Shown: positions 24,286 to 32,616 of the stretch, one piece after another | Layout of the letters: each line of letters opens with the position of its first letter | Numbering within the stretch: the first letter of the stretch is position 1 | DNA from: JAVZLQ01 sp049972525 | GTDB taxonomy: Archaea > Thermoproteota > Bathyarchaeia > Bathyarchaeales > Bathycorpusculaceae | Length of the DNA stretch: 64,000 bases | NCBI GenBank assembly: GCA_049972525.1 | Contig: JBMFKI010000002.1 | Coordinates: forward strand, 66,673 to 130,672 | Direction of reading: 5' to 3' | Program-made: the position numbers and the translations under genes | Notes under the pieces: model-generated | Told to the model about the DNA's origin: nothing | Seen by the model: only the letters and a program-made list of their open reading frames with translations | Database searches by the model: none

Positions 24286-25287
24286 TTATGCTATGCTTTT
24301 AACAATTTTTTGCGCCACTTCTTGTGCTTTTATGGCGTCTTCTACTGTTACTTGTGGTTTCTTGTTATGTAGGATGCATTCGATGAAATGCTCGTCTAAT
24401 TGTCTGTGACCCCACACTCTTGTTCCCTTAACTTCTAGTCGGATTTCCTTTGCCTCATTTTCCGTATAGTGCACTATTTTGTCGTATCCAACCGCGTGAA
24501 TCACGTTTGTGTTATCTCCGTAAACTTCAAGTCTGCTTACTGCTGCTGGCGGACTAACAGAAGCACTGTAGTGTAGAGACCCAACCATACCATTTGAGAG
24601 TTTAATTACCCCCATTGTGTTATAACCCAGAACTCCGCCAAACCTCTCCATTTTTGGGTAGCTGCTTCTCCATTCAACGTCCACAATTTCGCTTTTGAAC
24701 ATCCATCTAATCATGTCTATAGACCAAACTGAAAGCGTGAAATCTGGATAGCCTCCGCTTATTTCTATGTTCCAAGCCCAAGATCCAGCTGGCCACTGTT
24801 CGGCTAAGCTTGCTGTCGGTAGAAATTCGCGGAAGTGCAAAGCCACAGGTTTGCCTATGCTGTTTGCCTCTATCATTTCCTTTGCCTTTAGGTATATGGG
24901 CGCAAATCTGAAGTTTAACACTGGCATTAGTAGTACACCAGCCTTTTCTGCTTCTCTTTGAAGTTCTCTTACCTGCTCTATTCTTGGGGCTATCGGCATC
25001 TCGCATAAAACGTGTTTTCCCTTTTTTATTGCCTTCATGGCACTTTCATAGTGGAGAGGCGTTGGAACCGAAAGCACAACAGCGTCCAATTTTGGGTCTT
25101 CTAGAAGTTTATCGTAGTCTAAAATGTATTTTACACCGTATTTTTCAGCGAGCGGCTTTACGCGTTTCTCCGTTCTTGCACATAACGCTATGAGTTCTGA
25201 ACCCTCAATTTTCTTGAAGCTGGGCACATGAGCTTGTCCACCAACAAACCCAACTCCAACAACCGCGACACCAATTTTCTCCGACAT
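24286..25287 (-). CDS. Gfo/Idh/MocA-family oxidoreductase
   Basis: NAD(P)-dependent sugar or inositol dehydrogenase-like protein of 333 residues. N-terminal Rossmann fold GVAVVGVGFVGGQAHVP, then VVLSVPTPLHYESAMKAIKKGKHVLCEMPIAP, where the family's usual EKP catalytic-lysine motif reads EMP, i.e. the Lys is replaced by Met. The C-terminal alpha/beta domain includes SGGYPDFTLSVWSIDMIRW, the usual GG...D...H region with Trp/Ser in place of His. These changes suggest altered or lost activity. ATG 25287 has a GGTGA site; GTG 25302 is an in-frame alternative. Convergent with eL38. Confidence 0.85.
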   Translation of the reverse strand: MSEKIGVAVVGVGFVGGQAHVPSFKKIEGSELIALCARTEKRVKPLAEKYGVKYILDYDKLLEDPKLDAVVLSVPTPLHYESAMKAIKKGKHVLCEMPIAPRIEQVRELQREAEKAGVLLMPVLNFRFAPIYLKAKEMIEANSIGKPVALHFREFLPTASLAEQWPAGSWAWNIEISGGYPDFTLSVWSIDMIRWMFKSEIVDVEWRSSYPKMERFGGVLGYNTMGVIKLSNGMVGSLHYSASVSPPAAVSRLEVYGDNTNVIHAVGYDKIVHYTENEAKEIRLEVKGTRVWGHRQLDEHFIECILHNKKPQVTVEDAIKAQEVAQKIVKSIA

Positions 25288-25420
25288 AACTTTCACCGTC
25301 ACATTTAAGTCAACTATGAATTATGAATATAAAATACTTGTGCTCACGCTCATACGATCTACCGTCAACTGGAAAATGTAAATAAATATGCAAGCATTAG
25401 CAAGAAGGGAGGGCCTCAAA

Positions 25421-26200
25421 GTGAAAGTTGCCGTTTCCGGCAAGGGCGGCGTTGGCAAAACGCTTGTTGCTGGCGGTTTAGCCTACTGCTTCGCGAATAA
25501 GGGGTTAAAGACAATAGCCATTGACGCTGATCCTTCTCCGAATCTTGCATTAACTTTGGGTTTATCTTCAGAGGAAGCGAGGAAAATACTGCCAATATCA
25601 GAAAACAAGGAGTTAATCGAATCAAAAACAAGCACAGGGTATGCTGGCGTCTTTCGCCTATCATTCAGCGTTGACGACATAATTCGCGATTATTCTGTGA
25701 AAACCCCATTTGGCGTAAACCTGATCGTTATGGGAACAGTTAAATCAATGGGTTCCGGATGCACATGCCCAGCAAACGCCGTTATCCGCGCATTGCTTCG
25801 TCATTTGGTAGTTGAGCGGGGCGAGATAGTCGTGTTAGACATGGAGGCTGGCGTAGAACATATGGGAAGGGGGACAGCTCAACATGTAGACGAAATGCTT
25901 GTAATTGCTGATGCGAACATGAAATCCCTTGAAGTGGCCAAACGAATTCGCGAATTGGGATTTAAGGCTGGAATGAAGCAAATCTACCTTGTCGGAAATA
26001 AAATTGGAAATGAGACTCAAAAAGCGGTCGTAGAAAGCTTTGCTGAAGAAAATGGTTTAGAAGTTTTGGATTTCCTACCATTTGATCCGAAGGTTGCTGA
26101 GGCTGAGATGCGTGGAGAAACGCCGCTTAAATATGTGGATGCTGATGCCGTAAAAGCCATAGGGAGATTATGCAGCAGACTTTTACACGCTAACACCTAA
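25421..26200 (+). CDS. cooC: CooC-type CODH nickel-insertion ATPase
   Basis: MinD/SIMIBI-class ATPase that loads nickel into carbon monoxide dehydrogenase. From GTG 25421 (with a GGGAGGG ribosome site seven bases upstream) it starts MKVAVSGKGGVGKT, the deviant Walker A with the signature Lys. DADPSPNLALTLG follows. The metal-binding CxC pair is Cys114/Cys116 in GSGCTCPAN. VVLDMEAGVEHMGRG is Walker B. An ATG at 25388 would add 11 residues. It heads the CODH/ACS block and is followed by a second related ATPase. Confidence 0.9.
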   Translation: MKVAVSGKGGVGKTLVAGGLAYCFANKGLKTIAIDADPSPNLALTLGLSSEEARKILPISENKELIESKTSTGYAGVFRLSFSVDDIIRDYSVKTPFGVNLIVMGTVKSMGSGCTCPANAVIRALLRHLVVERGEIVVLDMEAGVEHMGRGTAQHVDEMLVIADANMKSLEVAKRIRELGFKAGMKQIYLVGNKIGNETQKAVVESFAEENGLEVLDFLPFDPKVAEAEMRGETPLKYVDADAVKAIGRLCSRLLHANT

Positions 26201-26228
26201 ATAAGATTAAAATAAGTTAGTTATATGA

Positions 26229-27023
26229 ATGGTGCAAGAGGCTAAACCTTTGAAAATTCTGGTCACAATGGGGCGAGGCGGGACGGGAAAAACAAGCTTT
26301 GTAGCCTTGATGACTAAGTACCTTATTGAAATCGGCGAGTTCCCAATACTTTTAGTGGACGCAGACCCGGACCAAAACCTTGGGGAAATGGTTGGCGTAG
26401 ATCTATATGAGAAGGGAAAGAAATCAATTTCAGACCTTCTTGTAGAAACTTTTCTAGTTGAAGGTGGAACACTGGTTGGTGTTCCACCAACGGAGAGAAT
26501 TGAAAGCAAAATATGGACTTATGGAATGTATGAGGGGGAACACTTTGACTTCATAGCTGTTGGAACCAAGTGGGTTGAAGGGTGCTATTGCCTTCCAGAT
26601 GCAGCCCTAAAAGGTGCTCTGGAGTCGCTGACAAAAAACTACAAGTACGTCCTGATCGACTCGCCTGCTGGCTTGGAACATCTAAACAGAAGGATAACAA
26701 CGAAGGTGGACGACATCTTTGATATGATAGATCCATCTAAGAAATCCTTCGACCATGTTCAACGCGCTTATCGTGTAGCTAAGGAGGTTAAAATAGAATT
26801 CAAGAACCTATACATCGTTGGTGGATTCAGATTCCCAGAGAATCTAGAGGATCAAGCTAAAAAGGCGTTGCCATTTAGATTTTTGGGAAGGGTTTCCTAT
26901 GATGAGAACGTTGAGGAGTATGTTCTTTCTGGAAAATCCCTACTCAACCTGCCGCAGGATTCTCCAGCGTACGTTTCTGTTAAATGTTTAATGGAAAAAG
27001 TTGGATATAAAAAGCAACCGTGA
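26229..27023 (+). CDS. Second CooC-like ATPase
   Basis: 264-residue paralogue of the preceding gene: LVTMGRGGTGKTSF (P-loop with Arg in place of the signature Lys), LLVDADPDQNLGEMVG, a CYC pair (Cys119/Cys121, CYCLPD) where CooC has CTC, and VLIDSPAGLEHLNRR as Walker B. The Lys-to-Arg change and different metal loop suggest a specialised role, for example in maturation of the ACS A-cluster rather than the CODH C-cluster. That role is inference. It lies 28 bp after cooC and 129 bp before cdhB. Confidence 0.82.
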   Translation: MVQEAKPLKILVTMGRGGTGKTSFVALMTKYLIEIGEFPILLVDADPDQNLGEMVGVDLYEKGKKSISDLLVETFLVEGGTLVGVPPTERIESKIWTYGMYEGEHFDFIAVGTKWVEGCYCLPDAALKGALESLTKNYKYVLIDSPAGLEHLNRRITTKVDDIFDMIDPSKKSFDHVQRAYRVAKEVKIEFKNLYIVGGFRFPENLEDQAKKALPFRFLGRVSYDENVEEYVLSGKSLLNLPQDSPAYVSVKCLMEKVGYKKQP

Positions 27024-27152
27024 TTTTTGTGTTAGGCTTAACTACACTCAATAGAGAATGATCCTAGAAAAGCTTAAAATAGCATGTCACGAAACTTACA
27101 CTTTCTGAATCTTGTATATGCGCTAATTAAAAAGCGTAGGGAGTAAAACCAT
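27024..27152 (+). promoter_or_regulatory. Probable promoter of the cdh genes
   Basis: 129-bp spacer before cdhB. Candidate TATA boxes are AAGCTTAAAATAGC (near 27071-27084) and TTGTATATGCGC (near 27112-27123). A GGGAG ribosome site lies about ten bases before ATG 27153. A separate promoter would let cdhBCDE be expressed apart from the cooC genes. Confidence 0.35.
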
Positions 27153-27695
27153 ATGGCCGCTGAACCTTGGCAAACTGCGGAAATTCCTGGACCGAAAAAG
27201 GCTATGGTCATAACAAGGCCTGAAGTGGTAGCTGCAATGATAAAGAGGGCGAAACGCCCAATACTCATAGTTGGCCACAATGCTGCAGAAATAGAGTTAG
27301 AAGACAAAAAACTTATTGACTTTGCCATTGAGTTAGCGAAGAAAGCTAAAATTCCTGTTGTGGCAACAGCCCATACGATAAGTGAATTCTTGAATAGGGG
27401 TTTTAAGCCACATGGGTGGATGTCCGCTGTGGACATTGGAAATCGTCTGATTGATCGCGTGTGGACAGGACTTGATGGTGAGGGACCATACGATTTGGCT
27501 TTGTTTTTGGGTCTTCCATACTATATGGAGTGGACAATCCTTAACGGCTTGAAGCATTTTGCCCCCCAAATTAAGACAATAACTCTAGATAATTTCTACC
27601 ATCCTAACGCAAGCTGGTCTTTCCCTAACATTACAGTTAAAGATTGGGTTGAAAGTCTTAAAGTAATAATCGGAAAGATTGAAGGAGGCACATGA
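27153..27695 (+). CDS. cdhB: CODH/acetyl-CoA synthase complex, epsilon subunit
   Basis: Small subunit of the archaeal CODH component (alpha2 epsilon2), 180 residues. Family features: the N-terminal WQTAEIPGPKKA and RPILIVGHNAAE, PVVATAHTISEFLNRG, DLALFLGLPYYMEWTILNGLK, and the C-terminal DNFYHPNASWSFPN. It normally follows cdhA, which encodes the CO-oxidising alpha subunit, but no cdhA lies here; the gene upstream is a CooC-like ATPase. Its stop overlaps the cdhC start (ATGA). Confidence 0.93.
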   Translation: MAAEPWQTAEIPGPKKAMVITRPEVVAAMIKRAKRPILIVGHNAAEIELEDKKLIDFAIELAKKAKIPVVATAHTISEFLNRGFKPHGWMSAVDIGNRLIDRVWTGLDGEGPYDLALFLGLPYYMEWTILNGLKHFAPQIKTITLDNFYHPNASWSFPNITVKDWVESLKVIIGKIEGGT

Positions 27696-29113
27696 AAATG
27701 TCAATGTTTGAAGATATACCAGTTGATGTGGGAGTAATCTACGAAGGCGAGAGAATACGCAGAAACGACATGTACGTTGAGCTTGGTGGACCAGACATAA
27801 AAGAAAAATTTGAATTGGCAAGAGTGAAAAAGCCAGAGGAAGTTGAAGATGGAAAAATAACCATAATCGGACCAGACTTGAAAGACATGGAAGAGGGAAA
27901 AAGTTACCCGTTTGGAATACTCATCGAGGTTGCCGGTCCAAAGCTTGAAGCAGAACTTGAAGGCGTAATAGAAAGGCGCATACACGAATACTGCAACTTC
28001 ATCGAAGGCTTCATGCACCTAAACCAGCGTTACGACATCTGGCTTAGACTAAGCAAAAAATCCTTCCAAAAAGGCTTAAACTCTTTCCAATTCATCGGAA
28101 AGGTCTTACATAGACTTTTCAAAAGCGAATTGCCAATAATCGAAAAAATGCAAGTTACATTTGTAACCGAACCAGACAAAGTAAAAGAGCTTTACAATGA
28201 AGCATTGAAAATCTATGAGGCAAGGGATGCCAGAGCACGAGGCTTGAAGGATGAGGAGGTTGACAAGTTTTACGGGTGCATCCTATGCCAATCCTTCGCT
28301 CCAACACACGTATGTGTGATTACGCCACAGAGGTACTCGAACTGTGGCGCCATAAGCTGGTTTGACGGCAGAGCCGCTGCAAGCATAGACCCTAAAGGTC
28401 CAGTATTCACAATTGAAAAAGGCGAGCTCCTCGACCCAGTTAAAGGTGAGTATTCAGGCGTAAACGAGGCTGTTAAAAAGAAGTCTCTCGGAGAAATTAC
28501 GCGAGTTTGGCTCTATACGGCGTTTGGCTACCCGCATACCTCATGTGGATGCTTTGAGGGCGTAGCCTTCTACATTCCAGAGGTTGACGGCCTCGGCATT
28601 GTGCATAGGGGCTATAGGGATCTAGCCGTAAACGGTTTGACTTTCTCAACGCTTGCGGATTCCACGGCTGGCGGACGCCAAGTTGACGGCTTCCACGGGA
28701 TATCAATCGAGTACATGCGCTCTCCAAAATTTCTGCAAGCGGACGGCGGATGGAGCCGGGTTGTTTGGCTACCCAAAGAAGTTAAGGAGAAGGTCAAAAG
28801 TTTTATTCCGGCAGAGCTTGTTAATAAAATTGCCACAGAAGAAGACGCAAAAACGATCGACGAATTGAAAACGTTTCTAAAGGAGCACAACCACCCAGTT
28901 GTGGAGCGTTGGAAAGAGGAGGCGGCCGTGGCAATCGAGGAAGCAGCGCCTACTGAGACAAAAGAAGCGGAAACTTCAGCAGTTCCAGTGGTGACTGCAG
29001 CGGCTTTACCAGTAACTGCTGGAGGCTTCAAAATAATTCTGAAAGATGCAAAAATCTACGCCAAAAAAGTGATTATACGATCTTTGAAGAGCGAAAAAGC
29101 CGAGAAAAGGTGA
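27692..29113 (+). CDS. cdhC: Acetyl-CoA decarbonylase/synthase, beta subunit
   Basis: Makes or cleaves the C-C and C-S bonds of acetyl-CoA on the Ni-Fe-S A-cluster. All A-cluster and nearby cysteines are present: Cys196, Cys199, Cys208 and Cys218 (YGCILCQSFAPTHVCVITP...NCGA) and Cys285/Cys287 (PHTSCGCFEG). 473 residues, the archaeal short form without the bacterial N-terminal domain. An Ala/Glu/Pro-rich linker (about residues 410-445) precedes the conserved tail GGFKIILKDAKIYAKKVII. ATG 27692 overlaps cdhB; ATG 27698 is also possible. It overlaps cdhD by 4 bp. Confidence 0.96.
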   Translation: MKMSMFEDIPVDVGVIYEGERIRRNDMYVELGGPDIKEKFELARVKKPEEVEDGKITIIGPDLKDMEEGKSYPFGILIEVAGPKLEAELEGVIERRIHEYCNFIEGFMHLNQRYDIWLRLSKKSFQKGLNSFQFIGKVLHRLFKSELPIIEKMQVTFVTEPDKVKELYNEALKIYEARDARARGLKDEEVDKFYGCILCQSFAPTHVCVITPQRYSNCGAISWFDGRAAASIDPKGPVFTIEKGELLDPVKGEYSGVNEAVKKKSLGEITRVWLYTAFGYPHTSCGCFEGVAFYIPEVDGLGIVHRGYRDLAVNGLTFSTLADSTAGGRQVDGFHGISIEYMRSPKFLQADGGWSRVVWLPKEVKEKVKSFIPAELVNKIATEEDAKTIDELKTFLKEHNHPVVERWKEEAAVAIEEAAPTETKEAETSAVPVVTAAALPVTAGGFKIILKDAKIYAKKVIIRSLKSEKAEKR

Positions 29114-30339
29114 AAGATTTGTCTGAAAACGAGAGAGAAGAGAAAGCTTTAGGTTTAAAGTTAAGCCCGCGACTACTGGAAATCCTAGCGAAGCTTCAAG
29201 AGATTGAGCTTGAAGATTTCGAGATGGAAGTTGGAGATTTAGAATTATGGCTGCAGCCAGGCGCAATCGCTGCACCAACTGTCACTCCAGTGAAAGCAGC
29301 TCCGCCGTTAAAGGTTAAGCCAGCTCAAATAATCGAGGCGGAATTCGCACCTCCAGTTGAAACTTATCCTGGAAGAGTTGTTGAGGTGAAGCTTGGAGCT
29401 ACAAAAGGTGAGGGTGGAACCCGTGGGAAATCCATAGTTATCGGTGGTGAGACGGCGCCAGCCTTCTACACTTTTGAGAAGCCTACGCCTAACCGTCCAG
29501 TTATTGCTATTGACGTTTTTGACATGAAGGTTCCGCTACCGAAGGCTGTTAAAATGCATGTAAAAGAAGTTTTGGAAGACCCAGCGGCTTGGGCGAAATT
29601 GGCTGTTGAAAAGTTTGAAGCTGACCTTTTAACAGTGCATTTAATAAGCATTGACCCGCTTGTTAAGGATGCTTCGCCGAAAGAGGCCGTTAAAACAGTT
29701 GAAGAGGTGGCGCAGGCAGTTAACGTGCCCCTGATAATTGGAGGCTGTGGAGACCCGAAGAAGGATGCTGCTGTTTTTGAGGCTATTGCTGAAACTTTCG
29801 CTGGAGAACGTTTCCTGATAAGTTCAATAACTAGAGATATGGATGTTGAAAAATGCGCGAAGTTCGTGAAGAAGTATGGGCATGTAGCTCTATCTTTTAC
29901 GCCTATGGATTTGAACCTTGCCAGAGAATTAAACCGCATACTGTATGATTTTCTGCCAAAAGAAGACATTGTTATGGATTTAACAACGGCTGCTTTAGGC
30001 TACGGTTTGGATTACGCCTTCACAAATATGGAAAGGGCTAGACTTGCAGCTTTGATGGGTGACCCGGAACTTGCGCATCCCATGTCATCCGGAACGACAA
30101 ACGCTTGGGCTGCACGTGAAGCTTGGCTTGAGATGGCGCCTGAATGGGAGCCTCGCGAGCTAAGGGGGCCATTGTGGGAAGTTATAACAGCTTCTACGCT
30201 TTTGCTTGCTGGTGTGGACTTGTTTATGATGATGCATCCGGCAGCTGTAAAAACCATCAAGGGCATAATTGATCAGCTTTTAAGTGGCAGTGTTGGAAAC
30301 GCTGAGAAGCTTGTTGAATGGGTTTCAATGAAGGTTTAG
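29110..30339 (+). CDS. cdhD: CODH/ACS corrinoid iron-sulfur protein, small (delta) subunit
   Basis: TIM-barrel partner of CdhE that helps move the methyl group between tetrahydromethanopterin/folate and the A-cluster. 409 residues. An N-terminal segment (LEDFEMEVGDLELWL, then a Pro/Ala linker) is followed by the barrel: PVIAIDVFDMKVPLPKAVKMH, LLTVHLISIDPLVKD, PLIIGGCGDPKKDAAVFEAIAE, and MDLTTAALGYGLDYAFTNMERARLAAL. Start is GTG 29110 in a GTGA overlap with cdhC. One base separates its stop from the GTG alternative start of cdhE. Confidence 0.95.
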   Translation: MKDLSENEREEKALGLKLSPRLLEILAKLQEIELEDFEMEVGDLELWLQPGAIAAPTVTPVKAAPPLKVKPAQIIEAEFAPPVETYPGRVVEVKLGATKGEGGTRGKSIVIGGETAPAFYTFEKPTPNRPVIAIDVFDMKVPLPKAVKMHVKEVLEDPAAWAKLAVEKFEADLLTVHLISIDPLVKDASPKEAVKTVEEVAQAVNVPLIIGGCGDPKKDAAVFEAIAETFAGERFLISSITRDMDVEKCAKFVKKYGHVALSFTPMDLNLARELNRILYDFLPKEDIVMDLTTAALGYGLDYAFTNMERARLAALMGDPELAHPMSSGTTNAWAAREAWLEMAPEWEPRELRGPLWEVITASTLLLAGVDLFMMMHPAAVKTIKGIIDQLLSGSVGNAEKLVEWVSMKV

Positions 30340-30355
30340 GGTGGGAAACGCGCTT

Positions 30356-31795
30356 ATGAGTGAGAGGGAAATTAAAGGAAAAGTTGGAATAAGGGAGCTA
30401 AGTCCAATAGACATTTACAAGCTTCTTCCGCGTACAAATTGCAAAGAATGCGGCGAAGAGAACTGTATGGCTTTCGCCACAAAAGTTGTTAACCGTGAAG
30501 TGCCGATTGAAAAGTGCTCCCCACTGCTAACTGAGCAGTTTAAAAAAGCCTATAATAAGCTGAAAGAACTGCTAAAGCCAGCAGTAAAAGAGGTTGTTAT
30601 AGGCGTCGGAGATCATGCAGTCAAGGTTGGCGGAAAGCTGGTCATGTACCGCCACGAATTCACGTATTTCAATCCAACGGCAATAGCGATAGATGTGACA
30701 GACGAGATGACTGAAGAGGAAATAGCGAGCCGTATAAGGAGGACTGAACAGTTCGAATATGAGTATATTGGTCAAGCCTTAAAACTTGATATGATAGCAG
30801 TGCGCTCAACATCAAACAACCCTGAAAAATTTAAGGCAACAGTTAAAAAAGTAGCTGAAAACACTAATCTGCCGCTAATCCTATGCTCGCTAAACCCAAT
30901 GGTCTTAGGGGCTGGGCTTGAAGTTGCTGCAAAAACGCGTCCCCTCTTGTATGCGGCAACCAGAGAAAATTGGCAGGAGATGGTTGAACTTTCCCTTTCT
31001 CACAATTGCCCATTAACGGTTTTCGCGCCAAATGACTTGAAGATGTTAAAGTCTTTGGCTAAGACGCTTATCGAGTATGGCGTCAGCGACCTAGTTTTAG
31101 ACCCTGGCACTTTTCCAGATGAGGGTTTAGCTGACACCTTAAACAACTTTACTATGCTTCGTAGGGCTGCATGCAAACGTGGCGACGATGTTTTGGGCTT
31201 TCCACTGCTAGGTGTGCCTATGACCGTTTGGATGGAGAGAGGTGAAACCCCGCAGGATGTTGTGAAATGGAAAGAAGCCTACTTAACTGCCATGCTTATT
31301 GTTCGCTTCGCGGACATCGTAATAACGCATAACGTCGATGGATGGGCTTTGCTACCGAACGTTATATTGCGCCAAAATATTTACACAGACCCACGTAAAC
31401 CAGTGGCTGTTGAGCCAGGCTTAAAGGTTTTCGGTACTCCAGACGAAAACTCTCCAGTGATGTTCACAACGAACTTTGCCCTAACATACTACACTGTGGC
31501 ATCAGACATTGAAAGCGCAAAAATAGACGCTTATCTGCTTGTTGTTGACACCGAAGGTATTGCCGTTGACAGCGCGGTGGCGGGAAGAAAACTCACAGCC
31601 GAGAAGGTGGCTGAAGCCATTAAAACTTCTGGAATTGAAAACAAGGTTAAGCATAGGAAGCTTATAATTCCTGGAAAGGCTGCGCGCCTAAGCGGAGAAA
31701 TCGAAGAGCTTAGCGGGTGGCAGGTGCTTGTGGGACCAAGAGACTCATCGGATATTCCGAAGTTCCTACAAGAAAAATGGCAGAAGCAAGCGTAA
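30356..31795 (+). CDS. cdhE: CODH/ACS corrinoid iron-sulfur protein, large (gamma) subunit
   Basis: Carries the corrinoid cofactor and one 4Fe-4S cluster. The N-terminal cluster motif has Cys29, Cys32, Cys37 and Cys54 (CKECGEENC...EKC) when counted from ATG 30356. A TIM barrel and a C-terminal corrinoid-binding domain follow (AYLLVVDTEGIAVDSAVAG, ELSGWQVLVGPRDSSDIPKFL). GTG 30341 is in frame, but ATG 30356 has GGTGGG about ten bases upstream and gives the usual N terminus. Last gene of cdhBCDE; convergent with a ferredoxin gene 9 bp away. Confidence 0.95.
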   Translation: MSEREIKGKVGIRELSPIDIYKLLPRTNCKECGEENCMAFATKVVNREVPIEKCSPLLTEQFKKAYNKLKELLKPAVKEVVIGVGDHAVKVGGKLVMYRHEFTYFNPTAIAIDVTDEMTEEEIASRIRRTEQFEYEYIGQALKLDMIAVRSTSNNPEKFKATVKKVAENTNLPLILCSLNPMVLGAGLEVAAKTRPLLYAATRENWQEMVELSLSHNCPLTVFAPNDLKMLKSLAKTLIEYGVSDLVLDPGTFPDEGLADTLNNFTMLRRAACKRGDDVLGFPLLGVPMTVWMERGETPQDVVKWKEAYLTAMLIVRFADIVITHNVDGWALLPNVILRQNIYTDPRKPVAVEPGLKVFGTPDENSPVMFTTNFALTYYTVASDIESAKIDAYLLVVDTEGIAVDSAVAGRKLTAEKVAEAIKTSGIENKVKHRKLIIPGKAARLSGEIEELSGWQVLVGPRDSSDIPKFLQEKWQKQA

Positions 31796-31804
31796 TGCCC
31801 CTAT

Positions 31805-32287
31805 CTATTTTGACATTGTGGACTTATATTTCCTAGTGTAGGTTTCTGGTTTTGGAAAAAGTGACAATACCCGTTGAAAACGCTTTTTTGAGCTGATATT
31901 TTGCTGCAGAATTATAAAGTCTCTGGGTTTACTGTAAACTTCAGTTTCGTTTGTCTCTCTCTTCCGCATTATCTTTATGCAGTCGTCAACTATACAGTTT
32001 ATTACGCAAGCGCCACAGTACATGCACAGTTCCTCTGTTATGCCAACCTCTCCTGTTTTCCAGTATAACGCGTTCGTTGGACAAGCCTTTATGCAAAGTT
32101 TACATTCAACCCCTCTGCATATTCGTTTGTTTATAGATATTTTTCCAGCGACAAAGAACTCTTTGATTCCAAGCGGTGCTAAGAGTTCTTCTCTACGCTT
32201 CTTTTTAGTTTTTTCAACAGTTTCTGCTAAGATTTTAAATATGTCTACACTTGACGTCTTCTCGTTTTTTCCCCGCATTTGCTTCAT
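31805..32287 (-). CDS. Ferredoxin-like protein with two 4Fe-4S motifs
   Basis: 160 residues with a charged helical N-terminal extension of ~50 residues, then CRGVECKLCIKACP (C-x4-C-x2-C-x3-C, slightly longer first spacing than usual) and CMYCGACVINC. A positively charged tail of ~45 residues follows. It is a likely electron carrier for CODH/ACS given its location, but that link is by position only. It is transcribed away from the small CooT-like gene, with a palindrome in between. Confidence 0.85.
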   Translation of the reverse strand: MKQMRGKNEKTSSVDIFKILAETVEKTKKKRREELLAPLGIKEFFVAGKISINKRICRGVECKLCIKACPTNALYWKTGEVGITEELCMYCGACVINCIVDDCIKIMRKRETNETEVYSKPRDFIILQQNISSKKRFQRVLSLFPKPETYTRKYKSTMSK

Positions 32288-32345
32288 CTTTAAATTAAAT
32301 ACGCAGTTACGAAATGATAGTCTATAACCTTCATGGATTATAACT

Positions 32346-32362
32346 ATTTACTCTGAGTAAAT
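32346..32362. promoter_or_regulatory. Perfect 17-bp palindrome between ferredoxin and cooT-like genes
   Basis: ATTTACTCTGAGTAAAT: 8-base arms around a single T. It lies 58 bp upstream of the ferredoxin start and about 28 bp upstream of the TATA box of the cooT-like gene, a typical place for an activator or repressor of divergent genes. Possible metal- or redox-responsive site; the regulator is unknown. Confidence 0.5.
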
Positions 32363-32389
32363 AGGCTGCATTCACTTTTTCCGCCAGCA

Positions 32390-32398
32390 AATTTATAA
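32390..32398 (+). promoter_or_regulatory. TATA box of the cooT-like gene
   Basis: AATTTATAA, about 35 bp upstream of ATG 32433, preceded by a purine/C stretch (CCAGCA). The spacing predicts a short 5' leader. Confidence 0.5.
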
Positions 32399-32432
32399 CT
32401 GGGTCATAGCATTACATGGTTGAGGTTAAAAA

Positions 32433-32612
32433 ATGTGTGAATTTACAGTCATGCTTAATGGAAAGCCCGTCTTCAAGGATGCTGTTTACGCCAAAATGGA
32501 AAGTGACAACGTAGCCGTTAAAAATGTCCTTGGAGAAGTGAAAACCTTCAAAGGATGCAAAATAGTAGAAGTTGACGTTAACTCAACACGCTTAGTTTTG
32601 GCAAAAGCTTGA
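32433..32612 (+). CDS. CooT-like small nickel-binding protein
   Basis: 59 residues: MCEFTVMLNGKPVFKDAVYA..., ending with IVEVDVNSTRLVLAKA. The Met-Cys start, the beta-rich length and the I-x-x-V-D-x-x-x-x-x-x-L end match the CooT family (PF10133), whose founding member binds nickel through its second-residue Cys and supports CODH maturation in Rhodospirillum rubrum. It is placed right after the cdh block with its own promoter, which agrees with a CODH role. Its stop is 4 bp from the end of a convergent protease gene. Confidence 0.75.
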   Translation: MCEFTVMLNGKPVFKDAVYAKMESDNVAVKNVLGEVKTFKGCKIVEVDVNSTRLVLAKA

Positions 32613-32616
32613 ACCC

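Noticed and set aside
28612..29031. 139-codon open frame antisense to cdhC
   Set aside because: Shadow of a conserved gene; no ribosome site or family features.
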